A stretch of DNA of 64,000 nucleotides. Origin: Agarophyton chilense. Its lineage: Eukaryota > Rhodophyta > Florideophyceae > Gracilariales > Gracilariaceae. A program made the position numbers and the translations under genes. The stretch is taken from NCBI GenBank assembly GCA_030374765.1, contig JARGXX010000075.1:682001-746000 (forward strand), in the 5' to 3' direction. Below are positions 11,061 through 21,694 of the stretch, in pieces. The first letter of the stretch is position 1. Each line of letters begins with the position of its first letter. The notes under the pieces were generated by a model. That model was not told where the DNA came from. It saw only the letters and a program-made list of their open reading frames with translations, and made no database searches.

Positions 11061-13390
11061 CCATCCCTTGAAAAATCGATGCCTTGTACATGGCGTGAAA
11101 TTGTGTATATGTGGTTACTGTAAATGTAAATGGTGCATAAATTGATGCTTTTTTCACAAACTTAAGATGGAGACCGAAATATATGGCGCCTAAGTTACCA
11201 AAAACTCTGTGTCAACCAAAAGCTCATAATTTGTACGCCATTCAAATGCTTTGAAAAGATTTATAAGTGGCGTTATTCTATGACCAGTTGCGAAAGAGTT
11301 ACAACTGGCATGTAAAGTTTGAAGTAGAAAGCTAGCCATTAGTATAAATAATAATCGCCATTTGCAGGAGAAAAGATATGGCTCATAAATCATTAACACT
11401 GTCGAGTTATAGAATATGGCGTACAAAATATGGATTTCGTAGCGAAAACTTTGTATAGTACTTATTTATACTTTTTACATTAATTTTGTACTGTGTGAAT
11501 GGCAATCATTTAGATCTTTGCAATAATGAGAATGGCATATAAAAATGATAGCTGAAGTACGGAGTAAATATGCTTAACTTGGTCTCAATATGTAGTTCAG
11601 TTTAATAATGGCTTAAAAAGGTTGTTCAGCAATTTAAATGGCTTATAAATTGTTTCTTAAATAGAGAACACCGAATGAAAGGTGTATTAATTGAGTTTAA
11701 TGTATTTAGAATATCCAGAGAGTTTCACCATATAGTTGTCGCGGCAAATGAACAGCGGAATAATGACCTTGAATTATTGGCATACATATCGATATTGATT
11801 GGGATCGCGGAATTGCAACAACGTCAGGTGTGGTGATTAGACAGCCGCGAGCATGCCTTCTTTCGCTACCCATAAATGATGATGGCTTGACGCATATTTG
11901 ATACCCTCCGTACATTTTTTTTTCTATACGAGACCTACCTTGGGCACTCATTGATTTTTTTCCACAAATCCGAAAAAAGGGCACTGCTCACATTTCAGCA
12001 GTTCAACAAAAATGATTACGGTTGGTCTGAAACGATTCTGCTCCCGTCACACTCGCGCAATAAAACACAGAGAATAAAAAAAGAGGATTTTCGCGATAAT
12101 GTGGCTTTTGCTTCTTTCGAAACTTCAAGAAAACTTTTTCAAAGGTTCTCGAGAAGCTGAAAACAGAAATGGCCTACGAGCTTACAATGAACGACAACTT
12201 TTTCACCTCATGTATGAGCAGAGTTCTTTTCAATGGGTAAAACGTTACTGATTGCGGTTTTCATTCGAAAAGTATCAAGAAAGGGAACTTATTCAAAATC
12301 GAAACCCCTTTTGTCGTCAGAATTTTAGTCATTTTTTCCTTTTATTACAGATCCAAATTGACTAATGTGTAGTAAGTGGTACCTTCTCAATTTTCCAATG
12401 ACAGAAAGAAAATCTGAAAAGTGAGCCTTCTCAACTGCACTCGTGATGATGCTTGGATTTTGATATAATCGTACGTTTATGTTGGGTTTCTCTGCTGATG
12501 TCGAGAAACGCCAAAAGATGTTCAAATTGCTCATGTTTTCAGATTCAGCAGTCTTTACAATGAAAATGGGCAGAAGGCTGTTGCTTCTTTCTTCCGGCTC
12601 CCCCGGGGGAGGGAGGGGGGCGGCTGCAATCTCAGCGGTGATAAGCAACCCGTCTTGAACGTAAAAGGTATCGTTTTCTGAATGAACAAAGATATACAAA
12701 TGATTTTTAAATATCAAAAATTCCGAAAGGTTCATCCCCAACCCCTTAAATAAATTAATCTTTTTATCTCAATTAAATTTTACTGTTCAACAAGATGGGC
12801 TTGCAATGAAACCCACTATTTCACAAAACTTAGCCGATGCCAATTAGAAATGGTGTCTCTGAAAAACGGTAATAAGTTACTCTCCTTGATCTTGGCTGGA
12901 ATAATTGTCAGCCAAAAGGCAAGTCGAATTGGAGAAAACTAAGGTTTACTGCATTTAGCGCTTTGCTGAAAAAACAGCTGCCTGGCACATGAAAACGAAA
13001 ACTGTTTTTTTTCTTCTTTGCAGGCGGAAAATTAGACCCCATTGCGCTCAATTGCATGACAAATTTCTTCACCATATGTTAAAAAAGGACGGAAATGGTG
13101 AATGGGCGTTTGAATTTCTTTTGCGCAGTAATTACATCTATATTTTTGAATCAAAGTGAGAGACAGGTTTTCAGTTCTAGTTTGGAGCTTTGGATTCATG
13201 AATGTTTTCAGAAGTAGATTTATGTCAGTTAAGTCTTATACGTATGAGAGGCTCTTTATTTACCTAGCATGCGATGGGATTGAAGGAATTTACTCGAAGT
13301 CGAATTCAAACTGAAACGGGTTGATTCTCTGAGAGAGCTTTCTCAAGGCCAACCAGAATTGGTACGAGAACAATAAATTTGGATCCGTAG
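11061..13390. other. AT-rich stretch without a recognisable gene
   Basis: I translated the longer open frames on both strands (for example 12325-12741 minus and 11706-11984 minus) and recognise nothing. They are short, in low-complexity AT-rich DNA, and lack any family motif. Further decayed Gypsy-3 sequence is possible but not demonstrable by eye. Confidence 0.5.
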
Positions 13391-13401
13391 ATATCTGAGG
13401 C

Positions 13402-13425
13402 CGACCGGGGGTGGCGCCCCGGTCG
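13402..13425. other. GC-rich perfect hairpin
   Basis: A 9-bp perfect inverted repeat (CGACCGGGG / CCCCGGTCG) encloses a 6-base loop. A second small hairpin with a GAAA loop lies at 13689-13702 and a 10-bp palindrome TCGGGCCCGA at 13701-13710. The 13390-13740 patch is sharply GC-richer than its surroundings. Confidence 0.6.
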
Positions 13426-13966
13426 AGTGGAAGAACCGCCTCAATTTCAACTGGAAGATACCGAGTTCGAGGAAAGAAGCAGCGGAATAAATTCAAACAA
13501 TGGACCTGGGAAAAATATCAAAAGAGGGTGCAACGGGAGGACCGCTAAGATTAGCCTAAGTCGGGTGAAACAAGCCGGATTCCTCTGTGTATCTGTGTGG
13601 ACGAAGAACAAGAACAAGAAGAAGAAGAAGAACCAGATTGGGTCGGGGTGGTCGGGAGCCTCGGCCTGGGCCTAGGGGTAAGCCTCTAGACCCGAAAGGG
13701 TCGGGCCCGAGTGGGGATATTGCCCCCCGGGTCCAACATGACCTAAAATTTTTGATTTCTATTGTTTGTAAGGAAAGGTAAGTGACGAAGGGTACACTAC
13801 ACTGATTGATACCAATCCTAAGTTTGTCCAGCGTCGCAGGGAGATTGAAATGTTGAACAATCTGGAAGCATTCCCGTCTCTTCAACAGACGAGGTGGTGC
13901 TGTTCATTCGTAGTCCCGGAGACCTACGAAGAACGCCCGGAAAGAAATGTCTAACCTCAGCGAAAA

Positions 13967-15086
13967 ATGCACGAGGGATTCTCCTTCTCCACTGTTGCTG
14001 TTACGCGTGCTGCTGACCATCCAAGCATCTTCATTAGTACCCAATGTTCCAGGACGCCGTCAGGATGCCTTGCCTTCCGAACTGCATCCTATTTTTCTTC
14101 TTTCATTCCAGTTTGGCAGACAAATTCATCTGGTGCAATTTCAACTATCAGCTCAACGCGTTTCCAGAACCTTTTAACTTTGACATGCATCAAGAAGAAC
14201 CATGATGTCATGAATATCCCCGAGAAGAGTTCCAAGAGCTTTCCAACAGCAGACGAGAAAGGGCAGCGGAACAACAGGTTCGATTGGTTTAACCAATGGT
14301 ACCCTGTTTCTCTAGTAGATGATCTAGAAGTAAGACGGCCAAATGCAGTCCAAATACTCGACACCGATATCGTCGTGTGGCGTGCTGAGGGAAGCGATAG
14401 CTGGACGGTGTTTCATGACCGATGTCCGCATCGATTTGCCGCACTCTCAGAAGGAGTACGTTCGTCTACCTATTTGATGCTGTCTTCAAAGTTTCATTCA
14501 TCTAACTCTTGAACAGCGCATAAACCGAACGACCAAGACCTTGGAATGTGGGTACCACAGATGGCAATTCAGCTCAAAGGGAGAGTGTTCGGTTATCTCT
14601 CAGAGCAAGAGGACTCCATCTGATATATTATGCTCCGCTTCTTTGCCGAGCGTTGTGAAAAGTGGTATATTATTTGCGTGGATGGGGAATTCAGAACCCC
14701 CATCGTTCTCCCTTTCATCTTTTTTCGATTTCGTGAGGGCAAAGTACAACACAAGCTCTTACTCTCGTGTCCTCCCTCTTTGCTTCACGACTTTGATTCA
14801 GAATGTACTTGACCCGGCACATGTGGGTTTGTTGCTTCCCTCAGCCGTAAACATTAAACCTATTTGGCAGTGAAACTTATTAACGCCTACTTTCTCTTCG
14901 TAGATTCATTTCGCACATCACGGGCAAATCGGACACCGAGATCTTGCAGCTTCAATTTCTATTCGTATACTAAAATCTCATACAATTTAGGGATTCACTG
15001 CAGACTATTATGATGGTTCTGTTCGTCTTTTACATCGGCAGTCCTGTATAGTTGAGATTACCACAACCGACTTAAGGTGCGGATAA
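13967..15086 (+). pseudogene. Rieske oxygenase of the PAO/Tic55 type, broken and truncated
   Basis: Three exons are proposed: 13967-14455, 14517-14822 and 14904-15086. Intron 1 (14456-14516, GT...AG, 61 bp) and intron 2 (14823-14903, GT...AG, 81 bp) both keep frame. Exon 1 has a Ser/Thr-rich N-terminus that could be a plastid transit peptide, then the first half of the Rieske [2Fe-2S] site (RCPHRFAALSEG). Exon 2 supplies the second half (CGYH). Across the exon 2-3 junction the mononuclear iron motif NX2DX2HX4H is complete (NVLDPAHIHFAHH). Family members such as pheophorbide a oxygenase and Tic55 are plastid enzymes or translocon parts using ferredoxin-type electrons. A TAG at 14988-14990 interrupts exon 3, and the frame ends at 15086, well short of the family's usual length with its C-terminal membrane segments. 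The start codon is uncertain. Which PAO subfamily it belongs to is not decided. Confidence 0.75.
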
Positions 15087-16009
15087 TGAAAAGACTAAAG
15101 ATCCAGAAGTATTTAAAATAACGTAAATGTATCTAGTGAGCACTTTTACAAAAGCTTTAACGAATAAATGAGAGCAACTTGCTTCTAGACAGTCAGTTTT
15201 AGTTGTAGAGTAGCCCGCGAGATCTCTTTTAAACCTCGCAGGGCACTCATTTAACTGAAAGAAGAGCAATGAGCCTGATTAAACTGGAGTGCTCACCTCG
15301 CTCGCGCTTCAAGGCATCATTTAACAATTTGACAGACTCTTCTTTCTACAGTGCAACAGATACGACAGGACCTTCTCTCACGCTCATAGGAGCGCTGCTG
15401 CGTCGTCAGAAAGCAAAGATGAACGTTCTGACTGCTTTTAAGGTGTAGTTCGAGAAAAACTACTACTAAATTTCTTCCATCAACGTGGGGGGACTCACCC
15501 CGGCAGAAACGAAAAGTGTAAGAAAACGAATATTGGGTGGAAGCCAAACGTAAAGCACTCATGTCTTTTATGGAGGCAGTAAACAAACAAGTGGAGACAA
15601 ATAGATTGGAACTTCCCTCGCAGCAACAACACAAGCGTATTGATGAAACATGAAATGAGGTTCATGTAACGATCTATGTGCTATCAACACTGCCTTTGTT
15701 ACGAGAAAATGAATTTACCTCAATCAAAGATCTGTTAGAACTTTTGGAGAACAAGAAAGAAATGCTCTCCCTTCACAGGAAGACAAGTCAGATAAAAGCA
15801 AGACAAAGTGAGGTGGAGGGTATTGATAGCAGAGAAGCAACCAATATTCCCCTCTATATACTGAAGGAGAACAATAAGCGAGCACTGGATACTTATGTAG
15901 TGTGCTGACGCAAGCATGTTCAAATACAATAACAACTTGTACTTAGGTAAACAATAAAAGCATTTAAGTTAATACAAATACAAATATCAGTGAGAGCCCC
16001 CGTCAACCT
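15087..16009. other. No gene recognised
   Basis: Short open frames on both strands (for example 15678-15908 plus) lack recognisable motifs. No further exon of the Rieske gene could be found here. Confidence 0.45.
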
Positions 16010-16390
16010 ATACGGGAGCAATATAGAGAAATGTTCGAATGGATGTGAACACGTCCCAAATCAGAGATTTTTTAAATATGTCGTCGCGGTTTTGTTCAGA
16101 GGAAACATGATGAAGTACAATGACACCTTCACTGACAGCGTCCTAAACATGGTGATGCCTTGGTCCAATATGTTTCACCTTCTTCATTCTAAATTCGGTT
16201 TGTGTCCAAGAGATCGTGCCAAGGTTGTCCTGGTACAAAGAATTGGGACAGTCTATATTCAACTTCAGCTCATCAAAAACGTTCGTTAGCCAAGATAGTT
16301 GCATAATGCATTCATATATTCTCACAGAGTATATCCTTGTCCCCGTGGACTTAAATAACACCCTCCGTGGAGAAGGTGCTTTACAGCTCC
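16010..16390 (-). pseudogene. Copia RNase H relic
   Basis: The minus strand encodes a decayed C-terminal Copia RNase H: a WLTNVFDELKL block, then LYQDNLGTISWTQ (family: DNxGAI), then KVKHIGPRHHHVRDAV (family: KHIDIRYHFVRE), and a tail like the end of Copia pol (DIFKKSL). It is broken by stops after about 16143 and has no neighbouring domains. Confidence 0.75.
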
Positions 16391-16460
16391 ACGGATAAAA
16401 CGTGTGCCTACTCTATGATCAACAGTAATCCAATCCCCGGAGCACTCTTAAGTCTCTAGT

Positions 16461-17155
16461 ATGAGGCCAAACTGTAAATTAGGTGCTGATTATTAGTTAT
16501 TTTGAAGAGATTTTTTTCCTGTTTTGACCTTCAAACAGTAAACACTTGGTATAACATGCATTTCACGAAACTGCTTCTATGTAAAAGAATGCAACTTAAG
16601 AAACAAAACAGTATAGAATATATGTTTAACTGATAAGCAGGCTAATTTGTATATTAGAATATAAAACATGTATTTTTGGGTGGAAAAACCGTGTTTAAAC
16701 TCTAAAAAATCGTTTTGAAGCTTTGTATGAAACAGAACTACCTTTCAAAAAAGAACCACTTTCGAACTGTCTCCCCGGCTGTATAGACACTAGTAGTGGA
16801 CGACTGGCTTCATACATGAGGTCAAACTTAACATTTTCGTACTGAATTTTAGTTATTTCAGGGAGAATTTTTTCGTGTTTTGACTTAAAGACATCGTATA
16901 TTCTTTTAAAAAAAAACGCTTCATGGATCTGTTTTGACGTGAAAGAAGAAACCTAAGTGAACAAAACGATATAGAAAATATATATTTACTGCGTAGTATG
17001 CTAGTTACTATATTAGAATATATAACAGGCTGTTTTGGGTGCAAAAACAGTGGTTGCACTCTAAAAGCTTTCTAAAGCTGTGTGCGAAAGAAACAGAACT
17101 ACCCTTGAAAAAATTATTATTTTCGAACAGTGGCTCCGGTCGAATAGACACCAGA
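16461..17155. repeat. Diverged tandem duplication, unit about 355 bp
   Basis: Copy 1 (16461 to about 16795) and copy 2 (16816 to about 17155) share, in order, ATGAGG(C/T)CAAACT, a T-rich block ending TGTTTTGAC, AACAAAAC-TATAGAA, TATTAGAATATA, a GGGTG-AAAAAC block and CAGAACTACC...CGAACTGT/CGAACAGT...ATAGACAC. The copies are clearly diverged with small indels. No coding content is seen. Confidence 0.75.
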
Positions 17156-17197
17156 TATCTTTAATTATTGAGCAGGGCAGCTTCTGCACCTATCCAA

Positions 17198-17295
17198 TGA
17201 CAGACCGTACACGTTGCCTCCAGACCAAGGAATAGATAGTCCACCAGACGCCGACGTCGACCCAAGTAAAGATAGACATCTTGTGCACTCCGTCA
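17198..17295 (+). repeat. Copia-4 5' LTR (98 bp, internally deleted)
   Basis: It starts TGACAGACCGTACA and ends CACTCCGTCA. It matches the last 98 bases of the 3' LTR with three differences. Compared with the 142-bp 3' LTR it lacks 44 bp, exactly the interval between two TGACA(G/T)ACCGTACA repeats there. Confidence 0.9.
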
Positions 17296-17307
17296 GGTTA
17301 TGGACCC
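17296..17307 (+). promoter_or_regulatory. Copia-4 primer-binding site, half initiator tRNA type
   Basis: The 12 bases directly after the LTR read GGTTATGGACCC. The complement of the eukaryotic initiator tRNA-Met anticodon arm is GGTTATGGGCCC, so 11 of 12 match. This is the mode known from Drosophila copia, where a tRNA cut in the anticodon loop primes minus-strand DNA. Confidence 0.75.
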
Positions 17308-17457
17308 TCACTCACAAATCGATCCCACATCCGCACGATCCCGCCGACTCCACCGCCGCCAAGAGCAAGCAACATTCGTCGACATAACAGCGGACCTCTT
17401 AAGACTCGTCTACCAAGAACAAAAGTATACCTTACAAGCAGATAACACCATCACACT

Positions 17458-20400
17458 ATGGCGAACGACTCCAAATCCGAAATCCCACAACTCGAAAAAG
17501 CAAACTACGGACCTTGGCTCGTAGCGCTACGCGCCTACGCACGACGCAACGAGTGCCTAGATCATCTCACAAGCAACTTACCCAAACCACAGGCAGCCGC
17601 TGAACTCAAATCATTCAACAACAAGGAAGACCTGCTCGTCGGAAAAATACTATCCACGACTCCCACAGATATCCTAAACCTACTGATAACACCAGAAAGC
17701 GATCCATCACCACACGATCTCCTGCAGTACATAACGAACCATCTTAACACGGCAAACCAAGACAACCACAAATACCTCAAACAAGAAGCGGAAGACACCA
17801 TCTTCGAACCTGGGATGGACATTACGGAGTATCTCGAGAAGCATCTAGATATCAGAGCTCGTATGGTAGCCGCGAGATACCCGGGAATATCAGACCAAAG
17901 CCTCACAGTCTCTTTCATGATCGAGGGACTAAAACACAATCCAGACACCGCACAGATTGGCATCACCTTCTTCTCAACAAAACCCAGCACCCCACAAGAA
18001 TTCGCCAGCCAATTCAAAATGATACACAAATACGTACACACAACATCCCGCACTTTCGGACTCTCTGCCCACGGCCTTACCCGGGACCACACACGTACTC
18101 CTACCCAACGACAACGGACTCATACCACCCCGCGGTACAGAGAGCGCCACGCGAACCCGTGCCAGCACCACATCGCCCTCGGCGTGCGCCCTCCACGCCA
18201 TACAGACACTGAATGCCGAGACCCAAACCACCCGCGTCACAGAAACGAACGCGCACCAGCCCGCGGCCGACGCCCACAACCGCGCGCTCGGGCCCTATAT
18301 GTCGTAAACAACGACAACGAAAACCCCCTGCAAGAACTGCAATACGCCTCTAAAGACTCTGACAGCCACGGTAAGCTAATTTTGGATTCCGGAGCACACC
18401 CAACACATGTCCCAAGCCCTTCCGCATTACTACATCCCACACGCCAAACACTGCAAACGAAAACAGCAATGAACCAGTCCGTGCCCTGTACGCACGCCGG
18501 CCAGACCGCGATCCTCACCAGCAAGGGTAAAAACCTCACACTACCCGCCGTGTGCACACCTCGAGTCCCCGACACCCTTCTGTCTGTCCACGACATCGCA
18601 GTGCGGTCAGGCGCAGTAACCTTCGACCCCGTTAGAGCCTTCATCATTCAACTAAAGAAAGACAGGCTCCCCAAAGTTATTGGCGTCGCCCCATGGAACC
18701 CTAAACACAACGCCTACATCCTCTCGCGATCACGAAAAACAGCAGTAGCCCGCACAAGCCGCATAATCCCAATCTCGAAATGCTCTGCTCCCCCCGAAAA
18801 GCAAACGCATCTGCACACGAATCCAACCGCCAACGACCAACCCCACCCACGAACAAAACTTTCCACCAAGCACATCCACAGCCACCACGGCCCATCCTCC
18901 TACCGATCAGCGAGGCGTGAACCACTAATCCACAAACACTCTCCACCACCAGACCCGACCCACCGACCATCGCCATCCCAACTTATATACCACGACTGGC
19001 ACCTTCGCTTAAACCACGCCCCGATGCGCGCCATACAAGTCATGGAAAACAGGAAAATACTCCCTAACATGCCTGGAAACCTCCGCAACCACCCGCCGTC
19101 CCTAACATGCACATTTTGCGCATACGGCAAACAAACACCACGCCCACATCACCTCACCTCACACCACTATGCCCTTGGCTACTACTTCAGCTCGGACACA
19201 TGCGGCCCGATCAACCCTCCCTCTTGCCACGGAAACCGACATTTCTTCAGCTTCATAGACAGCCACAGTAGATACCTCATCCTCTACTTCCTCAAATCAC
19301 GCTCTGAAGTCCTTCCCTGCATCCGGGAACTCCTGAACATACTCCAAACCAGCGGCCCTCGTACCCCCGCAATATACCGTACCGACAATGCTAAGGAATT
19401 CCTATCAAAGAAGGCATCTCAACTGTACCGCACATACAAAATAGAACATCGCACAACGACCCCACATCAACCCCAAGAAAACTCCATCGCGGAACGGATC
19501 AACCAAACACTCATGCGCGCTGCCCGCGCGAACCTACATCACTCCCAACTCCCCGACAACTACTGAGAGGACGCCGTACGAAACGTAGCCTTCAAGTATA
19601 ATATCATGTACCACCGCTCCATAGACAACTCCCCTGCAACCCTTTGGAACAACCGCCAGCCCAACCCCAGCCGCATCTTTTCCTTCGGCCAACTAGGCCA
19701 TACACCCATACACAAAGCACAAAAACACAAACTCGAGCCCCGCGCCGACCCCGCTCGATATATGTATAGCATCTCCGACACAATGATAGTCGTACAGAAC
19801 CTCCGCACAAATCAAACACAAAAACTGAGAGCCGTCGACTTCATACCATACTACCCAGAATCCGATCCCACCGTCTCAAACCCCACAGTACGCAGGGCCC
19901 TCACAAAGAACCCCAACCCGCCAACCATAACCCCTTTTACATGCGACCCAACTTCCAGAAAAGATGCGGGACGATTCCCCGACGCAGAGGCATGGTCCGC
20001 AGCACACAACACCGAACTTCGAAAATTGGACGACAACGGCACGATCAAATGGATACACAACTCCGATCTACCCATTACAGCCAAACCCATACCACTCAAA
20101 ATGACATACCGGTACAAAAGGTCTGAGCACGGCCAAGTCCTAGAACGCAAGGCCAGATGCACAGTGGGCGGCGACCGCATGCTCCCGAGCATTCACTACG
20201 ACCCTTCCAACGTCGCCACCCACATGGCCGAGAAGACATCTATTCGATCCATCTTTGCGATAGCTGCACAAAACAAATGGCCTATCGAACACTTCGACAT
20301 ATCTTCGGCATACTTCCATGAAAATTACGACACCTCCTTCGCGGTACACGTCCGACATCCCCCGCTATTCGATGGTACCTTCGCTCATCCAGGTAAATAT

Positions 20401-21594
20401 GGACGCCTCATCGGTAACCTCTATGGCACACCACCAGCTGCTTTCATCTACGCCGATGCCCTTCGAAACTACTTCAAGATCCACGGCTACGACACCACCT
20501 CAGCTGACCAAAACGTCATCTTCCACGAAAACCACCGGGGCAAACTCATATGCGCACTTAGTATGGACGACTTCCTAGTCACGGCGACCGACACACAGCT
20601 CATCACCGACCTTTACACCAAACTGTCCAAGAAGTACAAAATTAAGCGCCTGGGCCACCCCACCAAGTACCTGAACTGGATCGTCCATCGAACGGACAAC
20701 GGAAACAAACACATATCACAACCACACGTGATACAGGACATCTTTCAGACCAACAACATGAGCGCATGCAACACGAAACCAACCCCACTGCCAAAGCAAA
20801 AAATGCTCCTCACAACACAAAACCGGCCACTCTCCTCACAGGATACAACCGAATACCACCACACCTTAGGATCACTGCGCTATCTCGCCGATTCAACGCG
20901 GCCCGACATTACCTTTGCAACCAACTGCCTCGCCTGTGCCATGCAAAATCCCACTAGGAGCGACCAGCAGAAATTAAAATGGCTCCTACGGTATCTAGCT
21001 GGTACCCGCAATCTCGGCATCCTATACTCCAGCAACCAACCCACAAAACACCCACTCTGCTCTTTCTCTGATGCAAACTACGCCAACGCAACCAACCGTC
21101 GCTCCTACAGCGGCTCTGTACACCTATTGTAGGGATCCCCCATCTGCTGGTCTTCCAAGAAACAATCTATCACCGCACTCAGCACGTGCGAAGCTGAGTA
21201 TATCACCGCTTCTTCTACGGCCCAAGTCACCAACTGGCTTCGTCGCCTACTCCAGGACATCGGCATCGACCCAATAACACCATCTCCGCTTTTCATAGAC
21301 AACTCCAGCACCCTCCAAATCATCGACAACACGGCGCCCACAAAACGACGCAAACTTATCGATATCCGCCATCATCACATCGCCAACAACAGACAGCGAG
21401 GAGTTGTCACCCCAACCCACGTCGAAAGCTCCCGAAACTCGGCCGACCCATTCACAAAGCCGCTAAACCGCGTGGCACACCACAACCATCTGAAGCGACT
21501 GCACATGACCACGTCTGCCCCTCCATCAGCGCAGCAGCACCGGGGACTGACAGACCGTACAAGACCTCATGCTGCTGCGCCCAGCCAACACTGA
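17458..21594 (+). pseudogene. Copia-4 gag-pol polyprotein
   Basis: The frame runs from ATG 17458 to a TGA at 21592-21594. It is interrupted by TGA at 19564-19566, where the family has Trp, and TAG at 21130-21132. Order: gag (about residues 1-230); a nucleocapsid-type Cys/His cluster of the form CX2H...HX4C; protease with LDSGA near residues 309-313; pre-integrase and integrase with Asp in SSDTCG, Asp in YRTDNAKEF and Glu in NSIAERI; RT with SMDDFL near residue 1036 instead of the common YVDD; RNase H with Asp in SDANYANATNRRSYSG and a KLIDIRHHHI block. The second stop falls at the start of the RNase H strand ending GSPICWSSKKQ. It would encode all proteins needed for retrotransposition if the stops were absent. 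Confidence 0.92.
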
Positions 21595-21689
21595 CATACC
21601 GTACACGTTGCCTCCAGACCAAGGAATAGATAGTCCACCAGACGCCGACGCCGACCCAAGTAAAGAGAGACATCTTGTGCACTCCGTCA
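21548..21689 (+). repeat. Copia-4 3' LTR (142 bp)
   Basis: It starts TGACAGACCGTACA after a short purine run (GGGGA, 21542-21546, possible polypurine tract) and ends CACTCCGTCA. An internal near-repeat TGACATACCGTACA lies 44 bp downstream at 21592. The stop codon of gag-pol lies within it. Confidence 0.85.
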
Positions 21690-21694
21690 TCCAA

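Larger units (their letters stand above)
17198..21689 (+). mobile_element. Copia-4, full-length Ty1/Copia retrotransposon
   Basis: The element is 4492 bp long, bounded by short LTRs and by a perfect 5-bp target duplication, TCCAA, at 17193-17197 and 21690-21694. One polyprotein frame fills it in the Copia order gag, protease, integrase, RT, RNase H. Termini are TGAC...GTCA. The primer site next to the 5' LTR matches the anticodon arm of initiator tRNA. Two in-frame stops inactivate this copy. The codon use is markedly C- and A-rich compared with the other elements, so it is a separate family. Short LTRs recall some aquatic Copia clades (for example GalEa-like elements), which I could not test. 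Confidence 0.95.
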
